NCBI RefSeq assembly: GCF_000155975.1
Contig: NZ_GG730300.1
Span: 149,558-213,557, forward strand
DNA: 64,000 bases
Origin: Citrobacter youngae ATCC 29220
GTDB lineage: Bacteria; Pseudomonadota; Gammaproteobacteria; Enterobacterales; Enterobacteriaceae
Direction: 5' to 3'
Below the pieces are notes generated by a model that was given only the letters and a program-made list of their open reading frames with translations, was not told where the DNA came from and searched no databases. The position numbers were made by a program, and so were the translations under genes. Shown one piece after another: positions 17,593-27,106 of the stretch. Every line of letters starts with the position of its first letter. Position 1 is the stretch's first letter.

Positions 17593-18354
17593 ATGAAAAA
17601 AGCAGGCTATCTTTTACTGGCGGTGATGGCGATCGCCGCTGCCGCAGGCATCGGGTACTGGAAATTCACCGGCAACCCGGACGCATTACGCCAGATTGTT
17701 CTTCAGCAATGCCTGCCTCACCAGTTGCAGCAACACGATCCTGCCCCGTGCGCGGAAGTGAAGCCGGATGCCGGATATGTGGTGTTCAAAGATCGTAACG
17801 GTCCGCTGCAATATCTGTTGATGCCTGGCTACCGTATCAACGGGATAGAAAGCCCGTTGCTGTTGAAATCAGGCACGCCGAACTTTTTCTGGCTGGCCTG
17901 GCAGGCGCGTAGCTTTATGAGCCAAAAATACGGTCAGGAAATCCCTGATAAAGCAGTCTCGCTGACCATTAACTCACGCAGCGGGCGCACGCAAAATCAC
18001 CTGCACATTCATATCTCCTGCCTGCGGACCGATGTCAGAAAACAGTTGGATGACAACCTGGCGAAAATCAGCACCCGCTGGTTGCCTCTGCCGGGTGGAT
18101 TACGCGGGCATGAATATCTGGCGCGTCGCGTCACGGAAAATGAACTGGCGCAACGCAGTCCGTTTATGATGCTGGCGGAAGAAGTACCGGATGCGCGAGA
18201 ACATATGGGCAGCTATGCGCTGGCGATGGTGCGCCAGAGCGATGAGTCCTTTGTCCTGCTGGCGACCCAGCGCAATCTGCTGTCGCTGAATCTCGCCTCT
18301 GCTGAGGAAATTCAGGATCACGATTGTAATTTACTTAATTATTCTGAAAATTGA
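17593..18354 (+). CDS. cdh: CDP-diacylglycerol pyrophosphatase
   Basis: The ATG at 17593 ([20 protein letters not shown]) is chosen because an upstream in-frame start would lie within the sbp terminator. It gives 253 aa, close to E. coli Cdh (251). An N-terminal signal anchor (about 5-23) is followed by a HIT-superfamily-like domain with the histidine motif [11 protein letters not shown] near residue 140. The enzyme splits CDP-diacylglycerol into phosphatidate and CMP. In Salmonella the same locus is called ushB for its UDP-sugar hydrolase activity. Four cysteines outside the anchor would be periplasmic. It follows sbp closely but after a terminator, so it likely has its own promoter. Confidence 0.93.
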   Translation: MKKAGYLLLAVMAIAAAAGIGYWKFTGNPDALRQIVLQQCLPHQLQQHDPAPCAEVKPDAGYVVFKDRNGPLQYLLMPGYRINGIESPLLLKSGTPNFFWLAWQARSFMSQKYGQEIPDKAVSLTINSRSGRTQNHLHIHISCLRTDVRKQLDDNLAKISTRWLPLPGGLRGHEYLARRVTENELAQRSPFMMLAEEVPDAREHMGSYALAMVRQSDESFVLLATQRNLLSLNLASAEEIQDHDCNLLNYSEN

Positions 18355-18420
18355 TTCTGCTGAATGAATTTGTTTGTAGTTGGGAATATGATAGCAGCGT
18401 GAATAAAAAAGGAAATTTCC

Positions 18421-18705
18421 ATGTACAAGGTATCCTTACTCACGGTGCTATTATTTAGCTATTATATTACGGTAATAAATATGATGCCTGGCATCAACGT
18501 AACGTAGATTTGCCAGAAAGATAATTAACTCTTATGCTTGTGATACGGTGATGAATGTAGATGTCTACTCTTTTGGTGGCGAATATTTAAATGGTGTCAT
18601 ACGGTGACAGAAGATAGATAAAACAGTCACTTAATGATTTCCGAGATAATAAGCTATTAGATATTAACCTTAAAGAAACGACTCTTATTATGCCCAAAGA
18701 ATAAC
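18421..18705 (+). pseudogene. Remnant of a small exported protein gene (decayed)
   Basis: The 427-bp gap between cdh and the next gene holds traces of a coding region. An ATG at 18421 opens MYKVSLLTVLLFSYYITV, a likely signal/anchor segment, but stops after 28 codons. Further pieces in shifted frames read DLPER, SYACDTVMNVDVYSFGG and NDFRDNKLLDINLKETTL. The layout, a short hydrophobic start followed by DLPER and a cysteine, recalls FidL-like small membrane proteins of enterics, but this is only a weak resemblance. No intact frame remains. Confidence 0.35.
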
Positions 18706-18781
18706 TGGATGTGCTTCACCAGCATCATTAATGTGAGAACTCTGTTGGCAGAATAGGGCATTAAATCTGAAAGGAAATGTT

Positions 18782-19810
18782 ATGTTATCAGGAAAGCATG
18801 TTTCGCAATTGCTTGGAGTTGTTACGTTTTCATTGGGGCTGCTGACGACACCCGCTGAGGCCAAAAGATATGACTGGTCGTTACCGGAAAACGGCACGTT
18901 AACGGTAAATATTGCCAGGGGCGCCTTGCTCATCATGACGCGCGATGATGGTAAATCACAGGTTTCGCTGGATGTGCAAAAGATCAATATTGCCCGCGAA
19001 TCGACGCTGACCACGCGAAAAATAATTGGCGAAATACCTTCCGAAGAGCCGCAATGGTCGCTTGCTGGGCAGGCCGCCACCCTCACTCTACCCGCGCCAT
19101 CTGATATCGATCTGCAGAAAGTAAAAGGTGTTACGGCTGCGCTTATCCTTCCTTCCACTGGTCAATACGAGATTAACGGCACCTTGTCCGATGTTTATCT
19201 TAAGGGTACGAAAAATAATATCCGTATTAATGTGGTGAACGGAAAGGTGATTGCGCAGAACGCGGCGGCTGGCACGATATCGATTGATGTGATGAAAGGG
19301 AGTATTTCTACAGAAGCGATGAAAAGCGATTTGTCGCTAAAACTACGCAGTGGCTCTCTGACCGATAAAGATTCTACGGGCGCAATGGTTGTTGATCTGG
19401 TGAATGGAGATTTAACGCTCAACTCGTCGGCTAAATCGATTAACATCAGACAAACTACCGGTAAACAAACTATTAATGCACTTGTCTGCGAGACCTTCAG
19501 TAACGATCTGCAAACGGGAAATGGGACGGTACGCCTGGGAATGCCGTTGGTAAAAGGACATATATTTTCGGCAGACGGCGAGATAACAACAATCATACCC
19601 GCTGGCTGGCAGGGAAAAATCGTTGCCGATGGCGTTACCGGTAATAACATCGTTAATAGGCTCTCTGAGCAGAAGCCAATACCTGTTAAACCGCCACTTT
19701 CTGATGAAAGACTGGAATTAGTTCAAGGACAAACCGGGACGTCGGAGATAGCGCTTTCAACCATTGGCGGCGTGTTTACAATTCAACCATCAGAGCCGGG
19801 AAGCAAATAA
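18782..19810 (+). CDS. Exported DUF4097-like beta-solenoid protein
   Basis: The protein (342 aa) starts MLSGKHVSQLLGVVTFSLGL, with a signal peptide and a plausible cleavage after TPAEA before KRYDWSLP. From about residue 105 to 270 short beta strands recur in a ladder pattern (YEINGTLSDVYLKGTKNNI, VVNGKVIAQNAAAGTI, VMKGSISTEAMKSDLSLKL, LVNGDLTLNSSAKSINI). This is the look of DUF4097-type right-handed beta-solenoids. I know no function. A GGAAA ribosome site precedes the ATG. The next gene starts one base after its stop, so the two form an operon. Only one cysteine (near 239) is present. Confidence 0.7.
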   Translation: MLSGKHVSQLLGVVTFSLGLLTTPAEAKRYDWSLPENGTLTVNIARGALLIMTRDDGKSQVSLDVQKINIARESTLTTRKIIGEIPSEEPQWSLAGQAATLTLPAPSDIDLQKVKGVTAALILPSTGQYEINGTLSDVYLKGTKNNIRINVVNGKVIAQNAAAGTISIDVMKGSISTEAMKSDLSLKLRSGSLTDKDSTGAMVVDLVNGDLTLNSSAKSINIRQTTGKQTINALVCETFSNDLQTGNGTVRLGMPLVKGHIFSADGEITTIIPAGWQGKIVADGVTGNNIVNRLSEQKPIPVKPPLSDERLELVQGQTGTSEIALSTIGGVFTIQPSEPGSK

Positions 19811-19811
19811 A

Positions 19812-22049
19812 ATGAATAAGATACGTGGTTGGATGTTAACGACAATGCTTGGCTCATTCGTCGTTTTCGGAAACGTGATGGCCGCAGATTTGGGGAAATT
19901 GGTGCACGGCCCATTGGCAACTCATGATGGTCAAACCCTCGCGTTTTATCAGAAAGATAACATGGTTACCGCATACTTTACCTCTGCGGAAGATACCGGA
20001 GATCATACGCTATCGGATGGTGAGCAGCTCCAAAATAAACAATACGCGCTGGGGAATGTTTCGATTGTCGCCGTATTTTATCAGGATCTTGATCGGGGAG
20101 GGCAGGATGAAATTATCGTTATGTATCGCGATGATGCAGGAAAACCTCATCTCAGGGCGTGGGGCGCAGATTCTGAAAGCGCACTACCGCTAACACGTTT
20201 CACGCCGCAACTGGAGAAAGTGGCGGCATCGTTGGATAAATTTACTGTAGCCAACGCCCGCAAGGCTATCGGTCGTTTATTGCCGCAGCAGTATTTAGTG
20301 ACCAGCTTCCCACAGGATTTACCTGACCCGCTATTTACTGAGGTTCTTGCCTCACCGGATAAATATCATTCTGAATTTCTACGCTATTTTGATGAAATGG
20401 GGGATGATGTTAAGAATATGAATGATGTTAATGGTTATTCAATTATTTTCCCGGATAAATTCATCGAGCGAGTAAACAATAAAAATGAAAAGACGCGTTA
20501 TACGTTGACGATGGACGTGCTACGTCAGGGTTCTTGTGGTAATGATGATAGCGGTTTTGCCATTACCGGGCTTTATTACCAAAATATAACGGCGGAAAAA
20601 GACTATCGTAAAGAAGGGCCGTTTGTTTATTTCAGCCAGCAAGGATGCCAGTTAGTTAAGAATAGCATTGGGCAATACCACAATAGTGAACTTGATGGAG
20701 AAATAACGAACTATAGTGCAGATGAAGGACGATTACTGGAGAAAGGGAATTACCGCGACGGCAAACGTGAAGGGGTTTGGCAGGAATATACCGTTGACTT
20801 TCAGCGGCAGGAAGGAAAGTATCGTGATGATGAGAGGGATGGAGTATGGCAGACCTTTGCTGATTCTGGAGAGGTTGTTGCGGTTGAGACCTGGAAGAAT
20901 AAAACGTTAAACGGACTCTGGCAGCGGAAAGTGCAGCAAAAGGGCACTGACTCCTCTTGGGTTGTTGAAGAAGAAGGGCAGTACCTCAACGGTGATAAAG
21001 AGGGGGAGTGGAAGGAGATGATGACCACCGAACCCCGTTATGCAAAATACCATCGTGGGTTACTGGAAGGCGAGCTGCGACTGACGACCCCTGAGGGGCA
21101 AAATATTGCCATAAAAAACTACCAACATGGTTTATTAAATGGTGAAGTCAATGAATGGTTTGCGAACGGGAAATTAAAAAGGCATGCAAACTATCTGAAT
21201 GGCCAGTTGCAGGGTGAAGAAATTTATTATGATAAAAATGGTCAGATGTCTGAACTTCACCACTGGAAGATCATTTCACCCACGGATAGCGGCTTATGTA
21301 AAAATCTCATTCTTCAGGAGGTTTGCGATCGGCGCGCAGCGAATCAGACGGATTCGGTCAAAGAGGGGGAATGGCGCTCCTGGCATGAAGGTGGTGTTCT
21401 GGCATCATTAGCCCACTGGAAAAATGGTCAGAAATTTGGTGCGGAGTATAAGTTTAACTATTCTGGAAAGCTGTTTTCTTACGCGCGTTGGGAAGGCGGG
21501 GCATATCCAGTAGAAGATACTCGTTACGATTACTCATCTTCAGATGATTACGCCCATAAACCTGTTCACATGCGATTGTTAGCAGACACGCATATTCTCA
21601 GGGATGGACTTAAAGAACAATCAACCTTTCAATCCGGCGAAAATAACCTGTCACGACAAAATTATTGGTGTACCACTCCGTCAAATGCTGGCGCGGTTTG
21701 CGGAATGGAATACTGGTGGCATGACACCGGTTTTTTGGCATCAAAAGTACTGCAGCAGAATAATCGGAAAATCGAAAGCACGTCATGGGATAATAAGGGT
21801 GTGATTGATCGCCAGTTAGTTAAGGCTTCAGATAGCACGTTTAGCGATCGTTTCTATGTTGAGGGAGTCTTGTATAGCAACACGATTATTCTTGCGAAGA
21901 CCTACCATGACGGCAATGAAGATATAGTAACGGCCGATCCAAGTAGCGCAGGTGTGAATTATTATTATGATAAACAGGGCAATGAGGTGCCGATAGAAGA
22001 GCTGCGAAAGCAATGGAAGTCCGATGGAGCCAACCCCCTTTCTGAGTAA
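19812..22049 (+). CDS. Exported MORN/YwqK-repeat protein
   Basis: With the ATG at 19812 (MNKIRGWMLTTMLGSFVVFG) the protein has 745 aa and a signal peptide ending VMA-ADLGK. Residues about 300-590 carry MORN/YwqK-type repeats of the form G-x-x-x-x-G-x-x-x-E-G-x-W, for example NYRDGKREGVWQEYTVD, KYRDDERDGVWQTFADSG, GQYLNGDKEGEWKEM, NYLNGQLQGEEIYYDKNG and KEGEWRSWHEGGVLAS. The N-terminal 250 residues are unlike any family I know. YwqK-like repeat proteins are often annotated as antitoxins, but that label is weak and an exported 745-aa protein is a poor fit. It is co-transcribed with the beta-solenoid protein before it, so the two may act together in the periplasm or at the surface (inference). 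Confidence 0.7.
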   Translation: MNKIRGWMLTTMLGSFVVFGNVMAADLGKLVHGPLATHDGQTLAFYQKDNMVTAYFTSAEDTGDHTLSDGEQLQNKQYALGNVSIVAVFYQDLDRGGQDEIIVMYRDDAGKPHLRAWGADSESALPLTRFTPQLEKVAASLDKFTVANARKAIGRLLPQQYLVTSFPQDLPDPLFTEVLASPDKYHSEFLRYFDEMGDDVKNMNDVNGYSIIFPDKFIERVNNKNEKTRYTLTMDVLRQGSCGNDDSGFAITGLYYQNITAEKDYRKEGPFVYFSQQGCQLVKNSIGQYHNSELDGEITNYSADEGRLLEKGNYRDGKREGVWQEYTVDFQRQEGKYRDDERDGVWQTFADSGEVVAVETWKNKTLNGLWQRKVQQKGTDSSWVVEEEGQYLNGDKEGEWKEMMTTEPRYAKYHRGLLEGELRLTTPEGQNIAIKNYQHGLLNGEVNEWFANGKLKRHANYLNGQLQGEEIYYDKNGQMSELHHWKIISPTDSGLCKNLILQEVCDRRAANQTDSVKEGEWRSWHEGGVLASLAHWKNGQKFGAEYKFNYSGKLFSYARWEGGAYPVEDTRYDYSSSDDYAHKPVHMRLLADTHILRDGLKEQSTFQSGENNLSRQNYWCTTPSNAGAVCGMEYWWHDTGFLASKVLQQNNRKIESTSWDNKGVIDRQLVKASDSTFSDRFYVEGVLYSNTIILAKTYHDGNEDIVTADPSSAGVNYYYDKQGNEVPIEELRKQWKSDGANPLSE

Positions 22050-22135
22050 AGATGATGGGTAACCCACCTTAATCTGGCGTTTACTCCACATGCCTGCCCC
22101 CGTATTCTTGTTGAAAAAAACAACAGGAGACAGGC

Positions 22136-23440
22136 ATGTCGCTCTGGCTTACACACCCTCTGTTTATCCCCTCTCTGGTGGTTGGCATCACCATCCTGCT
22201 CTGGGCGACATCGCTGCTGCCTGAGTTTATAACGGCGCTGCTGTTCTTTGCCGTGGCGATGGTGGCCAAAATCGCGCCAGCGGATGTGATCTTTGGCGGC
22301 TTTGCGTCGTCGGCGTTCTGGCTGGTCTTTAGTGGTTTTGTGCTGGGTATTGCGATTCGCAAAACGGGGCTGGCGGACAGGGCCGCCCGGGCGCTGTCAT
22401 CGCAGTTGACCGACTCCTGGCCGTTAATGGTGGCGAGCGTGGTGCTGCTGAGTTATGCGCTGGCGTTTGTGATGCCGTCCAACATGGGGCGTATTGCGCT
22501 GCTGATGCCGATTGTTGCCGCGATGGCGAAGCGGGCCGGAATTCATGACGGCACGCGCGCCTGGTACGGCCTGGCGTTAGCCGTGGGTTTTGGGACGTTC
22601 CAGCTTTCCGCCACGATTTTACCCGCTAACGTGCCGAATCTGGTGATGAGCGGCGCAGCGGAAGGTTCTTACGGTATCCATCTGAATTATGTGCCCTATT
22701 TACTGTTGCATACGCCGGTTCTGGGCTGGCTTAAAGGCGCGATACTTATCGTACTTGTTTGCTGGCTGTTTCCTGGCAAGCCCCATGCGCCGCGCGATCT
22801 GACGCCGCCTGAACCGATGAGCCGGGATGAAAAACGTCTGGCCTGGATGTTAGCGGCGGTGCTGTTTTTATGGGTAAGCGAAAGCTGGCACGGTATTGGT
22901 CCGGCGTGGACCGGACTGGCGGCGGCGGTTATCACGCTGCTACCCCGGGTTGGCTTTATAAATGGCGAGGAGTTTTCCAGTGGGGTAAATATCCGTACCT
23001 GTATTTACGTGGCGGGTATTTTGGGGCTGGCGATCACCGTCACGCAGACCGGTATTGGCAGCGCGGTGGGCGAAGCGCTGTTACAGGTGATGCCGCTGGA
23101 TGCGGAAAAACCGTTTACCAGCTTCCTCGCGCTGACCGGCATTACCACCGCACTCAATTTTATTATGACGGCAAACGGCGTTCCGGCGTTGTATACCACG
23201 CTGGCGCAAAGCTTTGCCGATGCGACGGGGTTTCCGCTGCTGTCGGTAATTATGATTCAGGTGCTGGGGTATTCCACACCGCTACTGCCGTATCAGGCTT
23301 CACCCATTGTTGTGGCGATGGCGCTTGGGAAAGTACCTGCAAGGGCGGGAATGTTGCTGTGCATCTCGCTGGCGGCGGCAACGTACCTGGTGCTGCTGCC
23401 GCTGGATTATCTGTGGTTCAGCGTGCTGGGGAAATTATAG
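22136..23440 (+). CDS. DASS/SLC13-type anion transporter
   Basis: The protein (434 aa) is almost entirely membrane-spanning with 11-12 predicted helices (for example LFIPSLVVGITILLWATSLL at 9-28, VVLLSYALAFVMPSN near 102-116). It has paired polar break motifs typical of the divalent anion:Na+ symporter fold (PSNMGRIALLMP and later TANGVPALYTTL). Both halves show the re-entrant pattern of this family. Substrate cannot be told; dicarboxylates or sulfate are possible. The ATG follows CAGGAGACAGGC. It sits next to a second, clearly different DASS transporter, and Salmonella carries a permease at this place beside the cdh (ushB) gene as I recall. Confidence 0.8.
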   Translation: MSLWLTHPLFIPSLVVGITILLWATSLLPEFITALLFFAVAMVAKIAPADVIFGGFASSAFWLVFSGFVLGIAIRKTGLADRAARALSSQLTDSWPLMVASVVLLSYALAFVMPSNMGRIALLMPIVAAMAKRAGIHDGTRAWYGLALAVGFGTFQLSATILPANVPNLVMSGAAEGSYGIHLNYVPYLLLHTPVLGWLKGAILIVLVCWLFPGKPHAPRDLTPPEPMSRDEKRLAWMLAAVLFLWVSESWHGIGPAWTGLAAAVITLLPRVGFINGEEFSSGVNIRTCIYVAGILGLAITVTQTGIGSAVGEALLQVMPLDAEKPFTSFLALTGITTALNFIMTANGVPALYTTLAQSFADATGFPLLSVIMIQVLGYSTPLLPYQASPIVVAMALGKVPARAGMLLCISLAAATYLVLLPLDYLWFSVLGKL

Positions 23441-23552
23441 TTGTATCAAAATGTTAATTTTTTGTTTTGTGAGAGGGTGAATTGTATTATGCGCGCCAAT
23501 ATCGGTTAATACCTGAGCGCATATTGCGTGCTGGAAACTCAAGGATTGATTC

Positions 23553-25025
23553 ATGGACAGTTTGACCCCCATCCGCTGTTGGCCTGCTATCATCTCGCTC
23601 GTGATTACGCTGACCATCTGGTTTGTTATCCCGTGCCCGCCTGACGTAACCCCGCAAGCGTGGCATCTGCTGGCGCTGTTCATTGGTACGATCGTAGCGA
23701 TAATCGGTAAAGCCATGCCTATTGGCGCAATTGCGATTGTGGCGATTATGCTGGTGGCGATGACCGGCGTCACTAACCCGGGTAAACCCTCGGCGGCGCT
23801 GAACGATGCGTTGAGCGGCTTTTCTAATCAACTGATTTGGCTGATTGGTTTATCCATCATGCTGTCGCAAAGCCTGTTAAAGACCGGGCTTGGCGCGCGT
23901 ATTGGCTACGGGTTTATTGCGCTGTTTGGTAAAAGAACGCTGGGTATTGCGTGGGCATTAACCCTTGCGGAAACGCTGATTGCGCCGGTAACGCCAAGCA
24001 ACACGGCGCGCGGCGGCGGCATTATTCACCCGGTCATGCGGGCGATTGCGGAAAGCCTCGGCTCGCAGCCAGGTAATAACGAGAATGGCTCAACGGGCCG
24101 CTATCTTGCGCTGGTTAACTACAATATTAACCCCATCAGCTCGGCAATGTTTATTACCGCGACCGCGCCTAACCCGCTGATTGTCAGCTTTTTGACGAAA
24201 GGGACGGATGGGGTGCTGAATATGAGCTGGGGCATGTGGGCCATCGCCGCGCTCCTTCCCGCCGTTGTCTCACTGATCGTGATGCCCATTGTCATCTGGT
24301 GGCTTTATCCGCCGGCCATTACCCGCACGCCGAATGCGCCGCAATTTGCCCGGCAAAAGCTGGATGCGCTCGGCCCGTTGTCGCTGGCAGAGAAAATCAC
24401 TCTCGCCGTTTTCGCTTTGCTGCTCTGTCTGTGGGCGGGTGTGCCAGCGATGTTGATGGGCAGCGCCTGGAGCGTAAACCCTACCAGCGCCGCGTTAATT
24501 GGTTTGTCGATTCTGTTGATGGCTGGGGTATTAAGCTGGGACGATATTCTTAAATGCCGCGGCGCATGGGATACGATAGTCTGGTTCGCCGCGCTGGTGA
24601 TGATGGCCGACTTCCTGAGCAAGCAGGGGCTGGTCGGTTGGCTGGCGACCAGCGTCGGGAGCGCAATCAACCATCTTGGCGTGCACTGGAGCGTCGCGAC
24701 GCTGCTGCTGATTCTGCTTTACGTCTACTCACACTACTTTTTCGCCAGCACGACTGCGCATATTACGGCGATGTTCGCTGCGTTCTTCGCCGCGGGGTTA
24801 GGCCTCGGCGCGCCGCCGGCGCTACTTGGGTTGATGCTCGGGTTCTCTTCTTCCCTGATGATGTCGCTCACGCACTATGGCACGGGGACCGCGCCGATCA
24901 TCTTTGGTTCAGGCTATGTCACGCTGGCTGAATGGTGGAAAACAGGGCTGGTGATGAGTGTGGTCAACCTGACCATTTGGGGTGCTACGGGGGCTTTCTG
25001 GTGGCACTGGCTGGGGTACTGGTAA
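23553..25025 (+). CDS. DASS/SLC13 carboxylate transporter (CitT/YbhI-like)
   Basis: The protein (490 aa) has about 12-14 hydrophobic segments. It carries the CitT/TtdT-type signatures AETLIAPVTPSNTARGGGII near residues 140-160 and LTHYGTGTAPIIFGSGYV near 440-458, which form the substrate and Na+ sites of dicarboxylate/tricarboxylate antiporters. PQAWHLLALFIGTIVAII near 34-51 matches the first conserved helix pair of this group. Likely substrates are C4-dicarboxylates, tartrate, citrate or 2-oxoglutarate (inference). An AAGGA ribosome site lies before the ATG. A 112-bp AT-rich gap separates it from the previous transporter, so it may have its own promoter. Confidence 0.85.
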   Translation: MDSLTPIRCWPAIISLVITLTIWFVIPCPPDVTPQAWHLLALFIGTIVAIIGKAMPIGAIAIVAIMLVAMTGVTNPGKPSAALNDALSGFSNQLIWLIGLSIMLSQSLLKTGLGARIGYGFIALFGKRTLGIAWALTLAETLIAPVTPSNTARGGGIIHPVMRAIAESLGSQPGNNENGSTGRYLALVNYNINPISSAMFITATAPNPLIVSFLTKGTDGVLNMSWGMWAIAALLPAVVSLIVMPIVIWWLYPPAITRTPNAPQFARQKLDALGPLSLAEKITLAVFALLLCLWAGVPAMLMGSAWSVNPTSAALIGLSILLMAGVLSWDDILKCRGAWDTIVWFAALVMMADFLSKQGLVGWLATSVGSAINHLGVHWSVATLLLILLYVYSHYFFASTTAHITAMFAAFFAAGLGLGAPPALLGLMLGFSSSLMMSLTHYGTGTAPIIFGSGYVTLAEWWKTGLVMSVVNLTIWGATGAFWWHWLGYW

Positions 25026-25039
25026 GAAGCGGATATGAG

Positions 25040-25060
25040 AAGGGGGGCGATGCCCCCCTT
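25040..25060. terminator. Hairpin between the transporter gene and tpiA (convergent)
   Basis: A 9-bp stem AAGGGGGGC / GCCCCCCTT with a GAT loop lies between two converging genes and probably ends transcription from both sides. Neither strand has a long T tract. Confidence 0.65.
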
Positions 25061-25068
25061 GCAACAAC

Positions 25069-25836
25069 TTACGCCTGTTTAGCGGCTTCAGCTGCTTTGA
25101 CGATCACGGCGAAGGCGTCTGCTTTCAGAGAAGCGCCGCCAACCAGCGCGCCGTCGATGTCCGGTTGAGCGAACAGTTCTGCCGCGTTAGCTGCGTTTAC
25201 GGAACCGCCGTACTGGATGATAACTTGTTCAGCGATTTTCGCGTCAGCTTTGGCAATGTGGTCACGAATGAATTTGTGAACAGCCTGAGCCTGTGCCGGA
25301 GTTGCAGATTTACCGGTACCGATAGCCCATACTGGTTCGTAAGCGATAACGACGCCTTCGAATGCTGCCGCGCCCTGAGTTTTCAGAACGGCGTCGATCT
25401 GACGTGCGCAAACTTCTTCAGTTTTGCCCGCTTCGTTTTCTGCTTCGGTTTCACCGATGCACAGAACCGGAGTCAGACCCTGCTCTTTCAGCACAGCGAA
25501 TTTCTTCGCGATCAGCTCGTCAGACTCTTTGTGGTAAGTACGACGCTCAGAGTGACCGATAATGATGTACTGCGCGCCGATATCTTTCAGCATTTCAGCG
25601 CTTGTTTCACCGGTGAATGCGCCAGACAGGTTCAGGTCAACGTTCTGCGCGCCCAGGATGATGTGGCTACCGGCAGCGGCGTGTTTCGCCAGGTCGATAT
25701 ACATTTCCGGCGGAGCAATCGCTACTGCACAGCCAGCAACGCCAGCCAGTTCTTTACGCAGATTAGCAACCAGTTCGTTTACCATGTGGCGGCTGCCGTT
25801 CAGTTTCCAGTTACCCATCACTAAAGGATGTCGCAT
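25069..25836 (-). CDS. tpiA: TpiA, triosephosphate isomerase
   Basis: The protein (255 aa) shows all catalytic residues: Lys11 in GNWKLNG, His95 in IIIGHSERR and Glu167 in [12 protein letters not shown], plus the phosphate-binding QYGGSVN and ALVGGASL motifs near the C-terminus. It interconverts dihydroxyacetone phosphate and glyceraldehyde-3-phosphate in the cytoplasm. It links glycerol breakdown (glpFK nearby) with glycolysis. Codon use is of the highly expressed type. Confidence 0.98.
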   Translation of the reverse strand: MRHPLVMGNWKLNGSRHMVNELVANLRKELAGVAGCAVAIAPPEMYIDLAKHAAAGSHIILGAQNVDLNLSGAFTGETSAEMLKDIGAQYIIIGHSERRTYHKESDELIAKKFAVLKEQGLTPVLCIGETEAENEAGKTEEVCARQIDAVLKTQGAAAFEGVVIAYEPVWAIGTGKSATPAQAQAVHKFIRDHIAKADAKIAEQVIIQYGGSVNAANAAELFAQPDIDGALVGGASLKADAFAVIVKAAEAAKQA

Positions 25837-25947
25837 TTCATTTCTCCACGCTTGTCAGCGAATTAAGGAATATGGCCGCCCGTCAGGGCAGCATGGTCTG
25901 TGAAACAGTATAGAGATTCGTCTGCGGAAAGGCTTTGCTTTTTGTCA

Positions 25948-26544
25948 TCAATTCGCCTTCTCAAGACTTTCTGATAGAGCCAGCTTAATCGGTTCAACAG
26001 CGAAGGTCAGCCCTTTTTCACCGTTATCTGCGACGACATAGCGAATTGCGCCTTCTGTTTCGGTGTAATAATGCTTACCTTTGCCGGCTGCGAGCAGTTT
26101 TTGCAGCTTTTTCTGGCTCTGCTCTTTCGTTAGTAGCGGCGCGACGGTGCGAATGACGGCGGTCATGTATTCCAGCGCTTTCGCTTTGGCCGCCTTTTGT
26201 TCCGGTCCCTGAATCGGTAGCCAGGTTATCTGCATACTTTTGATTTTTAAGGTGCCATGCTCAAGGGCGGAGGACGCATACAGGTTTTCATTAATTTTAC
26301 TGGCGGCGCGGGTGAGGTTTGCCCGATCGCGGCTGCTGTCGATGGCGCGGAATTCATTCAGGATAAGCTTTGGATTCTGCGTATTAAAGTTTTCGCGAAA
26401 CTGGCTGATCGACAGGTCAAAGGTCGGCGCGCCCGCCAGCAAATAGGGGGCCGTGATGGTTGTCGAGGGTTCTTCCGCCAGCGCCGCGGTACTTGCGGTT
26501 AAGGCTGAAAACAATAATAAAAACAGTGTATATCCTTGCTTCAT
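25948..26544 (-). CDS. yiiQ: YiiQ, periplasmic DUF1454 protein
   Basis: The ATG at 26544 gives 198 aa; the preceding TTG would add one. A signal peptide (MKQGYTLFLLLFSALTAS, cleavage near TAALA-EEP) shows that it is exported. The body matches E. coli YiiQ in pattern: ITAPYLLAGAPTFDLSISQF, FRAIDSSRDRANLTRAASKI, TYLPIQGPEQKAAKAK-like and TETEGAIRYVVADNGEKGL. No function is established. It lies upstream of tpiA in the same direction with a 111-bp gap. Confidence 0.92.
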   Translation of the reverse strand: MKQGYTLFLLLFSALTASTAALAEEPSTTITAPYLLAGAPTFDLSISQFRENFNTQNPKLILNEFRAIDSSRDRANLTRAASKINENLYASSALEHGTLKIKSMQITWLPIQGPEQKAAKAKALEYMTAVIRTVAPLLTKEQSQKKLQKLLAAGKGKHYYTETEGAIRYVVADNGEKGLTFAVEPIKLALSESLEKAN

Positions 26545-26644
26545 CAATCGTACCTTTTATTCTCACTGCTCACGATTAAAACGGTAACCGTCCGGCTTGT
26601 CAAAAGGGTAAACTGTTCTGGAAGGTAATAATAAAGGAACTTAC

Positions 26645-27073
26645 ATGACCATACAGCAGTGGTTATTCTCATTTAAAGGGCGTATTGGGCGCCGTGATTT
26701 CTGGATTTGGATAGGCCTGTGGATCGTCAGTATGCTGGCACTGTTCTCGCTGGCGAGTAAGCAATTACTTGAGATTCAGACCGCCGCATTTTGTCTGGTG
26801 TGTCTGCTGTGGCCGACGGCGGCGGTGACGGTAAAGCGTCTGCACGACCGGGGGCGTTCTGGGGCGTGGGCGCTGTTGATGATTCTGGCGTGGATGCTGC
26901 TGGCCGGAAACTGGGCGATGTTGCCTGGCGTCTGGCAATGGGCCGTAGGCCGCTTTGTTCCGACGCTGATTCTGGTCGGTATGCTTATCGATCTGGGCGC
27001 GTTCGTTGGCACCCAGGACGAAAATAAATATGGTAAAGATACGCAGGACGTAAAATACAGAGCTGACTCGTAG
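26645..27073 (+). CDS. yiiR: YiiR, DUF805 inner-membrane protein
   Basis: The protein (142 aa) begins MTIQQWLFSFKGRIGRRDFW, the typical DUF805 entry motif (FxGRxxRxxFW), and has four hydrophobic segments (about 21-41, 45-62, 76-95, 98-120). The KRLHDRGRSGAW motif lies in a cytoplasmic loop near residue 64. Function unknown. It is divergent from yiiQ. The last codons touch a REP element that begins at the stop codon. E. coli has yiiS and uspD between this gene and fpr; they are absent here. Confidence 0.93.
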   Translation: MTIQQWLFSFKGRIGRRDFWIWIGLWIVSMLALFSLASKQLLEIQTAAFCLVCLLWPTAAVTVKRLHDRGRSGAWALLMILAWMLLAGNWAMLPGVWQWAVGRFVPTLILVGMLIDLGAFVGTQDENKYGKDTQDVKYRADS

Positions 27074-27101
27074 GCCGGATAAGCGTAAGCGCCATCCGGT
27101 A
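27071..27101. repeat. REP element between yiiR and fpr
   Basis: A single palindromic REP unit (TAGGCCGGATAAGCGTAAGC, then GCCATCCGG) lies between two converging genes and starts at the yiiR stop codon. Confidence 0.8.
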
Positions 27102-27106
27102 AGCCC

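Noticed and set aside
22870-23457. A 195-codon frame inside the first DASS transporter gene
   Set aside because: Gly/Arg-rich out-of-frame reading of a GC-rich membrane gene; the 434-aa transporter explains the region.
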